A stretch of DNA of 64,000 nucleotides, taken from Dactylellina haptotyla (lineage: Eukaryota > Ascomycota > Orbiliomycetes > Orbiliales > Orbiliaceae). A program made the translations under genes and the position numbers. The stretch covers positions 2,604,001 to 2,668,000 of the forward strand of contig CM062382.1 in assembly GCA_031310005.1 (NCBI GenBank), given 5' to 3'. Numbering within the stretch: the stretch's first letter is position 1; every line of letters starts with the position of its first letter. This document shows, one piece after another, positions 1 through 10,600 of the stretch. The notes below the pieces were generated by a model. That model ran no database searches and was not told the DNA's origin. It saw nothing but the letters and a program-made list of their open reading frames with translations.

Positions 1-1184
1 ACAACTGATTGGAACGAGCCAATCAGAGAATTCTCGGAGGTGGTATCAATCTTGCATAATATGTCTTCAGAGATCTAGTTAACGATCTTCTCCTAGCGCT
101 ATATGGTCAAGGCAACACAGGTTTTCGTCGAAGGATCCATGCAACCACGCGCTATAGGTTGGCCTGGTTAGTACCCTGCATAGCTCGCTGTGGAGCCGAA
201 ATTGTGTAACAATCGCCAGAATGCAACAAGGCTAGTCAAGCAAGTAAAAGAAATACACCAGGCAGGTTTTTCTGCACCTGCAGAGTCCAAATTACCTAGA
301 GACAGATATCAATTCGATTTTCTGGTAGATAACATCACAACCCCGCACCGGCATCCTCCCGAGCGAATCAAATCAGTCTCAAGTCAGCTTCTCAGCTCAG
401 CCTTTCCCGTCAGTCGATGCATGTTGGAGCCTTGTGATTGGCGAATAGTCATCCCTCCACCAACAATCGACACTGCTCGGCGGAATTCTCGATGTTCTTA
501 GCGGGTATCTCAGCCCTTTACCGCCAGGATTCGAAGCGGTCGAGCCATTTCCCGCACCTGTACACCCTATAGCATCCGCACAAGCAAACTAGTGGATCCC
601 ATGATCTCAACGATGCACCACCATATATCGCATGAGCGAGTGCGAGGTAGCATTCCGCCTTCAGCATCGCTTCGCTCTCTGCTAATGCTACATGAAAATT
701 ATATTACTTACTTATGGTGTCACTAGATGAGAGCGAATTTTGAAAGCCGCTTTGGCTAGATCTTGGTTTGCTTAATCGCTTTCGCGAGCTTGATAGATGC
801 TTGCAATGTGGCTTTTTGCCAAGTTTGGCTTGCGCTTGATGTATAGTCTTTGCTAGATTCACACAGCTGAAGAAATAACCTAGATCGGAGCAGGAATAGA
901 TTTTTCAAATCCTTCTTCGGAAGTTGGTGTCATGAGAAAACATGTTGTTCCATTGTTGTAGTTGTGCAATTCCAAGAGAAACACGGCATCGCGAGTCGAT
1001 TATGATTGTATAGCTACTGCAAAGTTATTTAAACCTATGGTAACCGCCTTTGAAGCTGTTAAACAATCAGACTAACTCACAAAAAACCACAAAATTGTCA
1101 TAACTTGAAGCTTTCAAAGTTATACTCCACAATAAAATACAAGAACTTCAAATATTCAACGCATTATTATCTCTTCTTAGAAAT
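1..1184. other. Intergenic stretch upstream of the metalloprotease gene
   Basis: No supported gene. A 103-codon open frame near 190-501 has no ATG at its listed start and no recognisable protein character. The last 150 bases before 1185 are A/T-rich and look like an ordinary fungal promoter and leader. Confidence 0.5.
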
Positions 1185-3262
1185 ATGGCCGCTCCATCTC
1201 TTCCAGATACTTTACCCATCAAGATTCCCGGCATTCCTGGAGGGTTCGGAGAACCTGAACTGAATCTGCCACCGTTTACTAGGCTTCCGCCAGAATTTCG
1301 GAACCCGATATTCTGGCCACGGCTTAGATTTTTAAATACAGGAGCATGGCTTGTGAATTACGAGCCTAATTCAGGGCAGGATAAATATGATGGGACTATA
1401 CGTATTGAAAACAATGCCGCTGGGCGTACCGCTAGCGGTGATCTCTACACGAGACCTGGATTTTGGCTTCCTCGACCCCCCTTCGGGCGGATATGGGTGC
1501 CTTTTCGACCACCAAATCCCAGCCAGGGCATTCCGATCCAACCCAGAGCAAAATACAAGTACTATCTACGAGTCACACAAATAGATGAGGTTGTCTCGCT
1601 TGGGACTACGTTCAAATTTGGTTTCCAATTGCTCAAATATGCGGCAACAGATAAGAGCAATTTTACCTTTACTCAAGATCCAATCGACAGCGGCTACACA
1701 GCGACAATGACTTGGATGACTGCGCCATCTGGCTACCCAAATCCAAATGAATATGCCGAGGGCGATGTCGTATTGGACAAGACTGGCGCTGTCACTGGCC
1801 GACTCAAAATGGGACGAGTCTCTGATTTTTACCGCAAGATTACCGTCGAAATAGACAGTGTAACCGGCTCCGAGAAGCCATTGGACAACGGTATCGATGG
1901 GGCGGGCCACGAAGACTGGAGCACGGTCTTTGGTCGAGTTGGCTTTGATGTAAAAGTTGTGCCGAGTGATAGCAATATCGACGAGCCAAGTGGAGACAGT
2001 TGGTCTCGAGTTGAGGCTCATCAGAAGATGCTTGAGAAACGGGACTCGAACGACGTAGACGCTGAATGGCGATACTATATGCTTGCTACCAAACTTAACG
2101 ACGACAATGCATTTGGTGTCATGTTCGATAATAGCGCAACCGACTCAGATAACGTTCCTCGCCAAGGTCTCCAAGTCAGTAGCCATGTCGTGACAAGTTC
2201 AAGTCCGGGATGGGGTGCCTTCAAAAATATGCGATACGGCACTGTCAAGGGGGCTTACTTCCGCACTGCACTCCATGAGCTCGGGCATGCTTTCGGACTT
2301 CTGCATAATGATGATGGATTTGATGGTGAAGCACCCGTACTTGACAACTCGTTCATGAACCAAACGGGAAATGCGGTTGGTCGTAGCACGGCTGCAAGTC
2401 CGTTCCCTGACAACATCAAATGGAATCATGCGGACCGAAATCTCTACCAGCTACGACACTGGCCAGATGTTTTCGTTCGACCTGGAGGCGTCGATTTCGG
2501 ACTCGCTTCGAATCAAAATCCACCCATTTTTCACCTGTGGACACAGATAAAGAATTCGAAGTCCCAGATTTGGAGCTTACTGTTGAGCCTCTCGAGGGCC
2601 ACGCTGAAGTTCCACTCGGCGCGCCCGTCCGTATCAACCTTACTTTGACAAATAAGGGCGAGACTCCAGTAACTGTTCCTGCAGATATTAGTCTAAAGTC
2701 AGACCACACGTCAGGTACAGTGACTGACCCGATGGGGAGGACCCGGGGGTTCCAGTCACTCTTCTACTTCGACCGAGCTGAAGAGTCTAAAGTTCTGGAG
2801 GCTGGACAAAGCGTTTCTACGTCGCTAACTCTGCTCCGTGGCGGACAGGGTGCACTATTTCCGGTAAGCGGGGTGCACAAAGTTAACATTAAATTGAGCT
2901 GGTGTACCGGCGATGGGTTGCCTCTCTCCATTGTGATTGGAAGCGTCACAGTGATGGTTACTCCACCATTGGATAAGTCGCATGCGGCCGCAGCTCACAA
3001 ATTGCTTACGACTCCGGATGCGCACCTTGTTTTAATTCTTGGTGGTGACTATCTACAAGACGGTGTGGATGCTATCAAGCAGGCCATAAAGGATAAAACT
3101 CTCCGACCACATTTTGCCGGCACCGAAGCGAAAAGGCTTTTGAAAAAGGCTTTTGATAGACGCCCGGATATCGAGGGAGCGAGTACATTGCTATCTGATG
3201 GCGACGCGGTTTTGAGCAACGAGGAGAAAGAAAAATTGAAAAAGTTGGGAGCCACGGTTTAA
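1185..3262 (+). CDS. Metzincin-like metalloprotease, interrupted by a -1 frameshift
   Basis: The first frame runs from ATG 1185 and carries a metzincin-type zinc site, HELGHAFGLLHND, near 2271-2310. This matches HExxHxxGxxH, and a Met-containing SFMNQ follows as a possible Met-turn. No signal peptide is evident; the N-terminus is rich in Pro and Gly. After about 449 codons the frame leaves the protein-like reading at a run of five T (2527-2531). The C-terminal half continues in the next frame to the stop at 3262, with a beta-rich segment (TVEPLEGHAEVPLGAPV) and a Lys/Glu-rich helical tail. Reading one extra T in the run joins both parts into about 692 residues. I see no intron with suitable ends here. 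It is either a sequencing error, a recent null allele, or two overlapping pieces of a dying gene. The family beyond the zinc motif is not recognised. Confidence 0.6.
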
Positions 3263-4049
3263 TGCTATTATGGACACGTGCCTACGCGACAGCTTCTTGT
3301 TACCTCTTTGGGAATACCCAACGGTTCGATATCTGTTTAAGAATTAATTACCTATATATTATCCTTCAAATATGATAATTTTGCATGCAGAGTAGTTCAC
3401 AAATCTCTGACAAACATTAATATTTCAGATCTACTGGTCTCCGATACCCAGGGGGCATACACGTGGCGTACTGATTTGATCGTAGACCGGCTAACCGGAC
3501 TTTCTTCGCTTCGTATTTGAAGTAGGGGAACTGTGCTGGAGGACCTGCAGCTGCAATATCTGCTTCTGCACATGCAGAGATGCCGGTTAAATCGCTGTCG
3601 GCTTGCGAGAGTGCGTTGTGTCCAGGGCCAGGGATGGCAGGTCAGATCGCCGCCCACACTACACCCTGGCCTGGCCATAGCCGTAATTGTGTGCGGATTA
3701 TTAAAAATCCAGGATAAATTAAATCGAAGGAACAGCATTTAAGCCTTATGCACCTTGGTATTCGCGGTTCGGTCATACGCGAAGGATTACTGATTGAACT
3801 TGAAAACCATGCACGTTGTTCAGCCTATGTCCCCTATCACGATTGCGGTGAAGTCAATTTAGCCCGATCCAAGCATCAATAGGTTAATCAATTGAGAAAG
3901 AGTAGCAAAAATTCTACATATATAAGATAACCATTCTCGCGTCTCAAACTCTTCTAATCAGAAACTGGTTATTCGATACCGTACCCAATTCTTGCTCCAC
4001 GTAAAATCGTCAACACCATACAGTTATAAAAGGTTGTGACGTACCTATA
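3263..4049. other. Intergenic stretch
   Basis: Contains small open frames on both strands (3397-3738 minus, 3533-3742 plus) with no domain, signal peptide or codon character that I can support. The last 150 bases are the probable promoter and leader of the next gene. Confidence 0.5.
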
Positions 4050-5190
4050 ATGGTTCAATTATCTAATACTGCGCTAGCGCTTGCAACGACGGTTCTTTTT
4101 GCTCGCAGAAGTGCTCAGTCGTGTCCTCCCATATCTGGGAATATTTTCATCAAACAGGCTGGACTATTCCCTGAGAACTTGGACTGGGATTCGTGCAACT
4201 GCAGACTTTACTTAGGGTATGATTCTGATCTAATAAGTTCGCAATGGTTTTTGGCGTACCAGTTTGCAAATTTTGTGCTAATGTATCTTTCCTAGGTCGC
4301 TTTTTAACGCAACCGGGGTCGAATATAATCCATACACCAACAAAACTCGTGTTATCACGTTCCCCAATGTCTCCTTCGATCCTGACTTCCATATCGGTGG
4401 CGTAGATTATGACTTTCGCAAAAAAGTTGTTTATTTTGGCGCAGATGCTGGTGCACCCTTCAACACCAATGGTCAAGATCTTTCAGGCCCAAACCGGCTT
4501 ATACGATATGACCCCCAGCAAAAGAAAATCCTCTACAATATTGATATGGCGCCATTTCAAAATCTTGTAAAGCTGCAAAATGGTGGTCAATTGGTTAGCG
4601 GCTTCCAGGATATGGCAGAGGACAAAGATGGAGACACATACTTCATCGCCACTTTCGGCAACGCGATTGCGAAGGTCACACCTCGCGGCACAGTTTCTGT
4701 ATACTATGCTCAAAACCCTGTGACCCCTTCAATTGCGGGGTACTCTGGGATATTTTCCATTGGAAACAAACTAGTCATTGCAGATAATTCGATTACCAGT
4801 TTCGTCACCTTTGATACTACCCAGAAACCTGGACGGCCAACAATTGTTGCGCCAAAATGCCAACCCGCAGGGTATACTTTCAGCTGCGACGGATTCTACG
4901 CACCACCCAAGTACGATGGAAAGGTCGCGCTTTGCTCCAATAATGCACTTCAGGGAATCGCAGTTTATAAATCATCCGATAACTGGAAAACTGCTAAATA
5001 CCTGGGTCTTATTCCGAACAACGACCCCGCCGTGGGTAACGGGTTCCCCACGGCCACAGTTCAGATTACAGACTCAATCTACATCAGCGAGGAATATTTC
5101 TTCGGGTCCACGCAGATTCCCGATCTCTTTCCTCTAATCGATATTACCTCTCAGGTACAAAGCATGGTGAACCAGGGTGCTTCTTGTTAA
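4050..5190 (+). CDS. Secreted Tri14/Mala s 1-like beta-propeller protein
   Basis: Two exons, 4050-4216 and 4296-5190, separated by a 79-bp intron (GTATGA...CCTAG, branch TGCTAAT), give 353 residues. The first 24 residues form a secretion signal ending near RRSAQS. The mature start, CPPISGNIFIKQ, followed by the PENLDWDSCNCRLYLG segment and the DFHIGGVDYD and NGQDLSGPN segments, resembles the family that includes the Fusarium Tri14 protein and the Malassezia protein Mala s 1. These are predicted or known six-bladed beta-propellers of the SMP-30/gluconolactonase type. Their biochemical role is poorly defined. Several Asn-X-Ser/Thr sites (NATG, NKTR, NVSF) fit a secreted glycoprotein. Nothing else here resembles a trichothecene cluster, so this is probably a stand-alone paralogue. 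Length agrees with the family. Confidence 0.85.
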
Positions 5191-5867
5191 AATCTCCTTA
5201 CGCTGATCGGAAAAGATGCCGTGTGGGCACATGAGCTGGATATTGGTTTAGGTAGCTGGTAGTGCCTACCAGAATGTTAATTAAAACCCTTTTGGTATTC
5301 CTGAGCAATAGAATTAAATGTCGGCTTGCGATGATTCTTATCCGTATGGTTACTTGTATAATAATGCCTTCCCTTTTTCTAGGGATATTGCAATAAATTG
5401 TTGCTAAAGCGATTGCCTAGCCATTGTGGTGATGTTGAGTGAGTTTTATTTTTTGAAAAACGAAGTGTTAGCTAGAAGTAAGGCCACAATATTTGTGATC
5501 GTCAGATATATAGCTAATCTAAAATCAGTATTATATGGGATCTTGCGGACTCAGCATCTGAGTCCGTAAGCACATACTCAGTAGGATGAGCTCCAATCTA
5601 ATATCTCATGGTAAGACCTTTACATAGCTGGCGAAGTATTAGATTTTGAAACTATTGATTCTCTTATTATCAAACTTGAAGTTACAACAAACGACAAATC
5701 GCAGGCAATCCTCTGAGGTATGAACAAATATTGGGACTTGGGCCCTGGTATTTTAGAGACGATACTTGTATTTCATTGATGAGCAATAATGTGTGTTTAT
5801 ATAGTTAAACTCTAACCTTCAAGATAGCTTGGTGCAACTTCAAGAGTATATTTTAAAAGTACATAGT
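5191..5867. other. Intergenic stretch with one hairpin
   Basis: A/T-rich sequence between the ends of two convergent genes. The only structure I see is the hairpin at 5542-5570, listed separately. Confidence 0.5.
5542..5570. repeat. 13-bp inverted repeat with 3-base loop
   Basis: CTTGCGGACTCAG and CTGAGTCCGTAAG pair at 12 of 13 positions around the loop CAT. It lies between the 3' ends of convergent genes, 350 bp past the Tri14-like stop. It may be part of a 3' end or a small mobile-element scar; function unknown. Confidence 0.5.
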
Positions 5868-6769
5868 CTAATTGGAATACTTTTCAGCTTCCCAGAGTGT
5901 CCGGCGGATTGCCTGTACTGCAGAACGTAATGCCTGCGGAGACCTCCTGTTTGGGACATTGTGTCCCTCCTTGTGGATAGATACCTGCCTCATCTTGGGT
6001 GTAGAGAGTGCTTCCACAATTGCACTCATTTCCGGACCCAAAGGATCATTATCTGCCCAAATATGAGCACTGGGAATATTTATTTTTGCTCCATATTTTT
6101 CGTCTAGTCTAATGAGCTCGTTCTTACGCAGGTGATCTAAGCTCCATGGGATTCCTGCGCTCAAGAAGACCGCACATTTGAAAGGGCACTGCCAGATATC
6201 TTTCCGATCACTGGCTCGCGTATTGTCGAGCAATTTACCTAGTATTAAGCTTGAAACAAGCGCGCCACCGTGAGAAAATGCTATAAAGCCATCGTAAGGC
6301 GCTTCAACTTCAATGTATCTTTCCAACTGCAAGATTGCTTCGTGCATGCTTTTAGCGTTGAGCGGGTCGTAATAAGCGAAATATTCATCTTCGTCGGAAA
6401 ACATATCACCAAGTTCTATGTTACTCGAGGAATTAGGGTTATTTATCGTCTTTATCTGAAATATAACTCAGTATATGTTACCTGGTGCTTTCGGCCATCG
6501 TACTGTTCCTTCCACAAAATCGTAAATATGCCCGTCCCCTAGTTCAGCTCGGATTGCGGCTGTTTGAGTTCCAATACCTTAGTAATTCAAGACCACTTCA
6601 ATTGTTGAGCAATCTGCATACCTATTTGCGTCGAGAGAACCTGACATAATTTAGATATATGGAGTTTGTAAATATTATTATGTCTGTCAACTTAGTGGGT
6701 AGTAGATACGAAAGTATTATTATTTACCTTAACATTGGTTCCAATTCCATGAAGACACAAAAAACGCAT
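5868..6769 (-). CDS. FSH1-family serine hydrolase, probable trans-acting PKS thioesterase
   Basis: Four exons on the minus strand, 6769-6728, 6640-6622 (only 19 bp), 6559-6482 and 6415-5868, give 228 residues. The first exon encodes MRFLCLHGIGTNVK, the classic start of the FSH alpha/beta hydrolases. The third encodes the YDFVEGTVRWPKAP segment and the fourth the nucleophile elbow AFSHGG. An acid in ADNDPLGP and the histidine in KEGHNVP complete the triad. The usual G-x-S-x-G begins with Ala here. Relatives such as LovG hydrolyse the finished chain from the carrier protein of highly reducing synthases. The gene is divergent from the PKS, with start codons 894 bp apart and CCG/CGG palindromes between them, so release of the PKS product is the most likely job. 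A general esterase is the alternative. Exon phases are consistent; the micro-exon is needed for the family-like segment VLSTQIAAIRAELG. Confidence 0.85.
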
Positions 6770-6992
6770 CTTTGCAGATTGTATAGCATGCAATCAACGG
6801 ATATATTGGTTAAAGTAACACCACGTCGTAACAAAGAGATAGAGAGCTATGAGAAATCAACTTCAAGAAAACTGACTGATGTAGATTGCCTGAAATTCTC
6901 TGGATGAAGTATATAAACCGTGTAATTACCCAAAGCTACTGCGTTGTGCGTAAGATATCCAGCTTGAAGTCTTGTGGAATTTAGATTTTGGA

Positions 6993-7004
6993 CCGAAATA
7001 TCGG
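6993..7004. promoter_or_regulatory. CCG-N6-CGG palindrome (site 1)
   Basis: CCGAAATATCGG. The CCG and CGG half-sites, spaced by six A/T bases, are an everted pair of the triplet that Zn2Cys6 dimers usually contact. It lies 224 bp upstream of the hydrolase start. Confidence 0.5.
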
Positions 7005-7029
7005 CCTGTTATCAACCAAGCAATTCTAA

Positions 7030-7040
7030 CCGAGCATCGG
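7030..7040. promoter_or_regulatory. CCG-N5-CGG near-palindrome (site 2)
   Basis: CCGAGCATCGG, followed by TGCT as at site 3. Spacing is five bases rather than six. Confidence 0.4.
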
Positions 7041-7283
7041 TGCTGAGACTTTAGAACCGGTGTTGGGATTTTGCAAAGCCGATACAAAATGAACAAAATG
7101 CCGACTCACGGCGGACTCGAAACCAGACGGGACACAAAGCAACACAGCCACGGGAAATTTAGCTGCTCACTGGCTGTATGGGAGGCTCTGGTATAGTATT
7201 GTTGCCAGGTTTGACGGCGGTTGAGTTGTATTTATTACGAAAATATATGATGTGATGTGGGTCATTTTACCCACGTTAGGCGG

Positions 7284-7295
7284 CCGATATATCGG
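7284..7295. promoter_or_regulatory. CCG-N6-CGG perfect palindrome (site 3)
   Basis: CCGATATATCGG is a perfect 12-bp palindrome and shares spacing with site 1 and the trailing TGCT with site 2. It lies 369 bp upstream of the PKS start. Confidence 0.5.
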
Positions 7296-7420
7296 TGCTT
7301 TTTAGATAGCACAAAGATATTGCACCGCTGCGGTCTAATACAACCGCCTAACCTCCGCAATTGACAATGCAACATGCCTTTGTGTATTCTGGCCAAGGTT
7401 GGTAATTTTAAATTATTCTT

Positions 7421-7428
7421 CCGATCGG
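7421..7428. promoter_or_regulatory. CCGATCGG palindrome (site 4)
   Basis: The same half-sites with only two bases between. It may be chance or a weaker variant of sites 1-3. Confidence 0.25.
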
Positions 7429-7663
7429 CCTACTTGCCGACAGATGTGATATTCGATATGCGAAGTTATTGCGGAGGTCAAGATCCCTCCGACGAAGCAT
7501 CTTAGTCGCCGACGAATTCAGTCAGCGATTAGAGATATGCAACGAACATAAGCCTTATAAACAGTCACATGCCTCTAATTATAAATTATTTTTGTTTTAT
7601 TATTGTTTTATACAGTCAACCAGATTGATTTAAACTGACGCCGCAAAAATAACAATAGAAGTG

Positions 7664-10600
7664 ATGGTTGGATACACGCCAGAGCAAAGGCCTACGGCGG
7701 CTGAACCCCTTGCGGTGATTGGTTTCGCTTTCAAATTCCCATCTGGAATCGAAGAAACAGAATCTTTTTGGCAGATGATTGTGAACGGATCATCTGGTTT
7801 GAAAGATATTCCGGAAGATAGGTTCAACCTGGGCGCTTTTCGTGAAACAGGAGCCGATGAAACCAGAGTAAGCTAAGATTCTTACCAGCTCCACAATCTA
7901 ATTTGTCTATAGCCATCTATGATGCATGAAATTTCCCCGTTCTATGTTCCTATTGATTGCAAGATTATTAATCGGCATTTAGGGTGAAAAGCCCAAGGGA
8001 TACTTCATCGAAGGCGATATAGCTGCCTTCGACGCGCCATTTTTCTCGATAACCGCAGAAGAAGCATTGGCGATGGATCCCCAACATCGAATTCTTCTCG
8101 AGACATCATATCATGCATTTGAGAATGGTATGTTTAACAGTGTTCGGTTTCTAAAGCAAGCGACTTACATGGTTGCTTCTAAAACTAGCCGGGCTGCCGA
8201 TGGATCAGGTCAGCAATAGTAGAACTTCGGTTCATGTTGGATGCTTATCTCAAGACTACCGAATGATTGGCGCTAGAGATATCGAAAACTCCGCGAAATA
8301 TGCCGCTACAGGTCAGGATATGAGTATATTATCAAATAGACTGAGTTGGTTTTTCAATTTAAAGGGACCCAGTCTTTCCGTGGAAACGGCTTGCTCTAGT
8401 AGCTTAGTGGCCCTAGACGCCGGATGCCAGCTGCTTAGAAACGGTGAGACAAATATGGTAAGGATATTCTTTTGTGTGTGTTTTTCGTGATAAAATAGTG
8501 CTTACAATGATTTTAGGCGCTTATTGCGGGAACAAGTTTGATGCATATGCCTGATTTTTTCGTCCAACTCGACAACATGGGATTCCTTTCTCCAGATAAC
8601 AAGTGCCATAGTTTTGACGCACAGGCAAACGGATATGCACGTGCAGAGGGATTTGGAGTCATCTTGATTAAACGTCTGTCAGACGCTGTTCGGGATGGTA
8701 ATGCAATTCGAGCAGTGATTCGTGCTAGCGGAACCAATTCGGATGGGTATACTCCTGGCCTCACTCAGCCAAATGGAGCATCCCAGCTAGCTTTAATTAG
8801 GGAGACCTATACGAAAGCAAATCTTTCAATGAAGCCAACTCGGTTTTGCGAAGCCCATGGAACGGGAACTACAATCGGTGACCCCATTGAATCTCAGGCA
8901 ATTGGTACTGCCTTTAGTAGCGCGCGGAGTATTGAGGATCCAATATATATGTAAGTATGAAGATTTGTTATTTGAAACTATTTGCTTAAAAGATAAATAC
9001 TAATCGAATAAAAGTGGCGCAATCAAAGCAAACATTGGTCACATGGAAGCAGCAAGTGGAATGGCAGGCATCATCAAAACAATATTAGTGCTTGAGCATG
9101 GAGTTATCCCGCCCATTGCGAATTTGACAGAGCTCAACCCGGATATAGATGACAAATACTACCGGCTGAAGGTATAAATATCCCTGGCATGTAGTTCTTG
9201 AACAGTTTGCTGATTTTGTGATAGTTTCCCGTTGAAGCCAGACCGTGGCCAAGTACTGGGCTGCGACGAGCATCGGTTAATTCATTCGGCTTTGGCGGGA
9301 CGAATTCGCATGTTATTATGGACGACGCATACAATTTTCTAAGAGAAAACGGCCTTAGAGCTCGTCATAATACTCGTCACCTTCCTCCTGCACGACTCGA
9401 TAGAGGGCTCGAAATCTGCGAGGATACGTGCATTAAACGCGAAATATCTGAAAGCCGTTCGGCGACAAGTTCGAAGCCATATCTACTAAAAGTGTCCGCC
9501 GCAGACCGAGATGGAGTCAAGCGCATTGGAGCCTCTCTGGGTGATTACTTTAAGAATTTTGGCAACCATCCGACCAATGAATCTGAAATTTGCCGACAGT
9601 TAGCCACTATCTTGAATAACAAACGAACTTTATTGCCTTGGGCATCATACGCACTCGTCAGCTCCTTGGATTCAATTTCTTCTCTTCGGGATCTGCTTTC
9701 TATACCTCGAAAATCATTTCAAGACCCCGTCATGGCATTCTGTTTCACTGGACAAGGTGCGCAGTATGCACAGATGGGCGTGGGGCTAATGCAATATTCC
9801 CTCTTTGCGGAGAGTATCTCGAGATCTTCAAAATTTCTTACCGATCTTGGCTGTCCTTGGAACCTTGAAGGTATGAAACAAATCTATACATTCTAGAATT
9901 ACTACTAAGTTTTAAATTTAGAGGAATTATATAGGGATGCTGCCACTTCCCGCGTTCATAACACGGATATAGCGCAACCGTTGAGCACCGCGATCCAGAT
10001 CGGTCTAGTAGACCTTTTAGAACGCATTGGATTGAAGCCTGCCATTGTGATTGGTCACTCATCAGGAGAAGTTGCAGCGGCGTAAGTACCCCAAAATCGC
10101 AAAGTTTGGGGATATAATTTATCCAATAGAGCTGATAGATACGTATTCGCATAGTTACTGCAAAGGCGCTATCTGCCAAGGAAGTGCGATGAAAATTGCA
10201 TACTTCAGGGGACTTAGTGGAGCAGAAGCTTCGACTAGTCCACTATTGAATGGAACCATGATGGCCGTGGGCCTCGGTGAGTCTGAAACAACAGCGATGA
10301 TCAGAAAGCTATCATCTCGTGATATCAGCGATATTCATATAGGATGTATCAACAGCCCAACGAGCGTCACTGTATCAGGCGAGGAATATGCTATTGATAA
10401 TCTTAAGGCGATCTTAGACAAAGAGGGCATTTTCGCGCGTAAGCTGAAGGTCTCTTGTGCCTACCATTCTCCACATATCGCAGATGTGGCATATAAGTAC
10501 CTTCCACGTGCGATATCATTGGAACCGCGACACGAAAGCAACGATATTATACGAATGATATCATACCTAGACGGAAAGGAAGTTTCCAGCGAGCGCCTCA

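Larger units (their letters stand above)
6770..7663. promoter_or_regulatory. Bidirectional promoter between hydrolase and PKS
   Basis: The 894 bp between the two divergent start codons hold no credible gene. They carry four CCG...CGG palindromes, listed separately. Two of them are followed by the same TGCT, so the region is likely to bind a pathway regulator of the Zn2Cys6 type. Confidence 0.6.
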
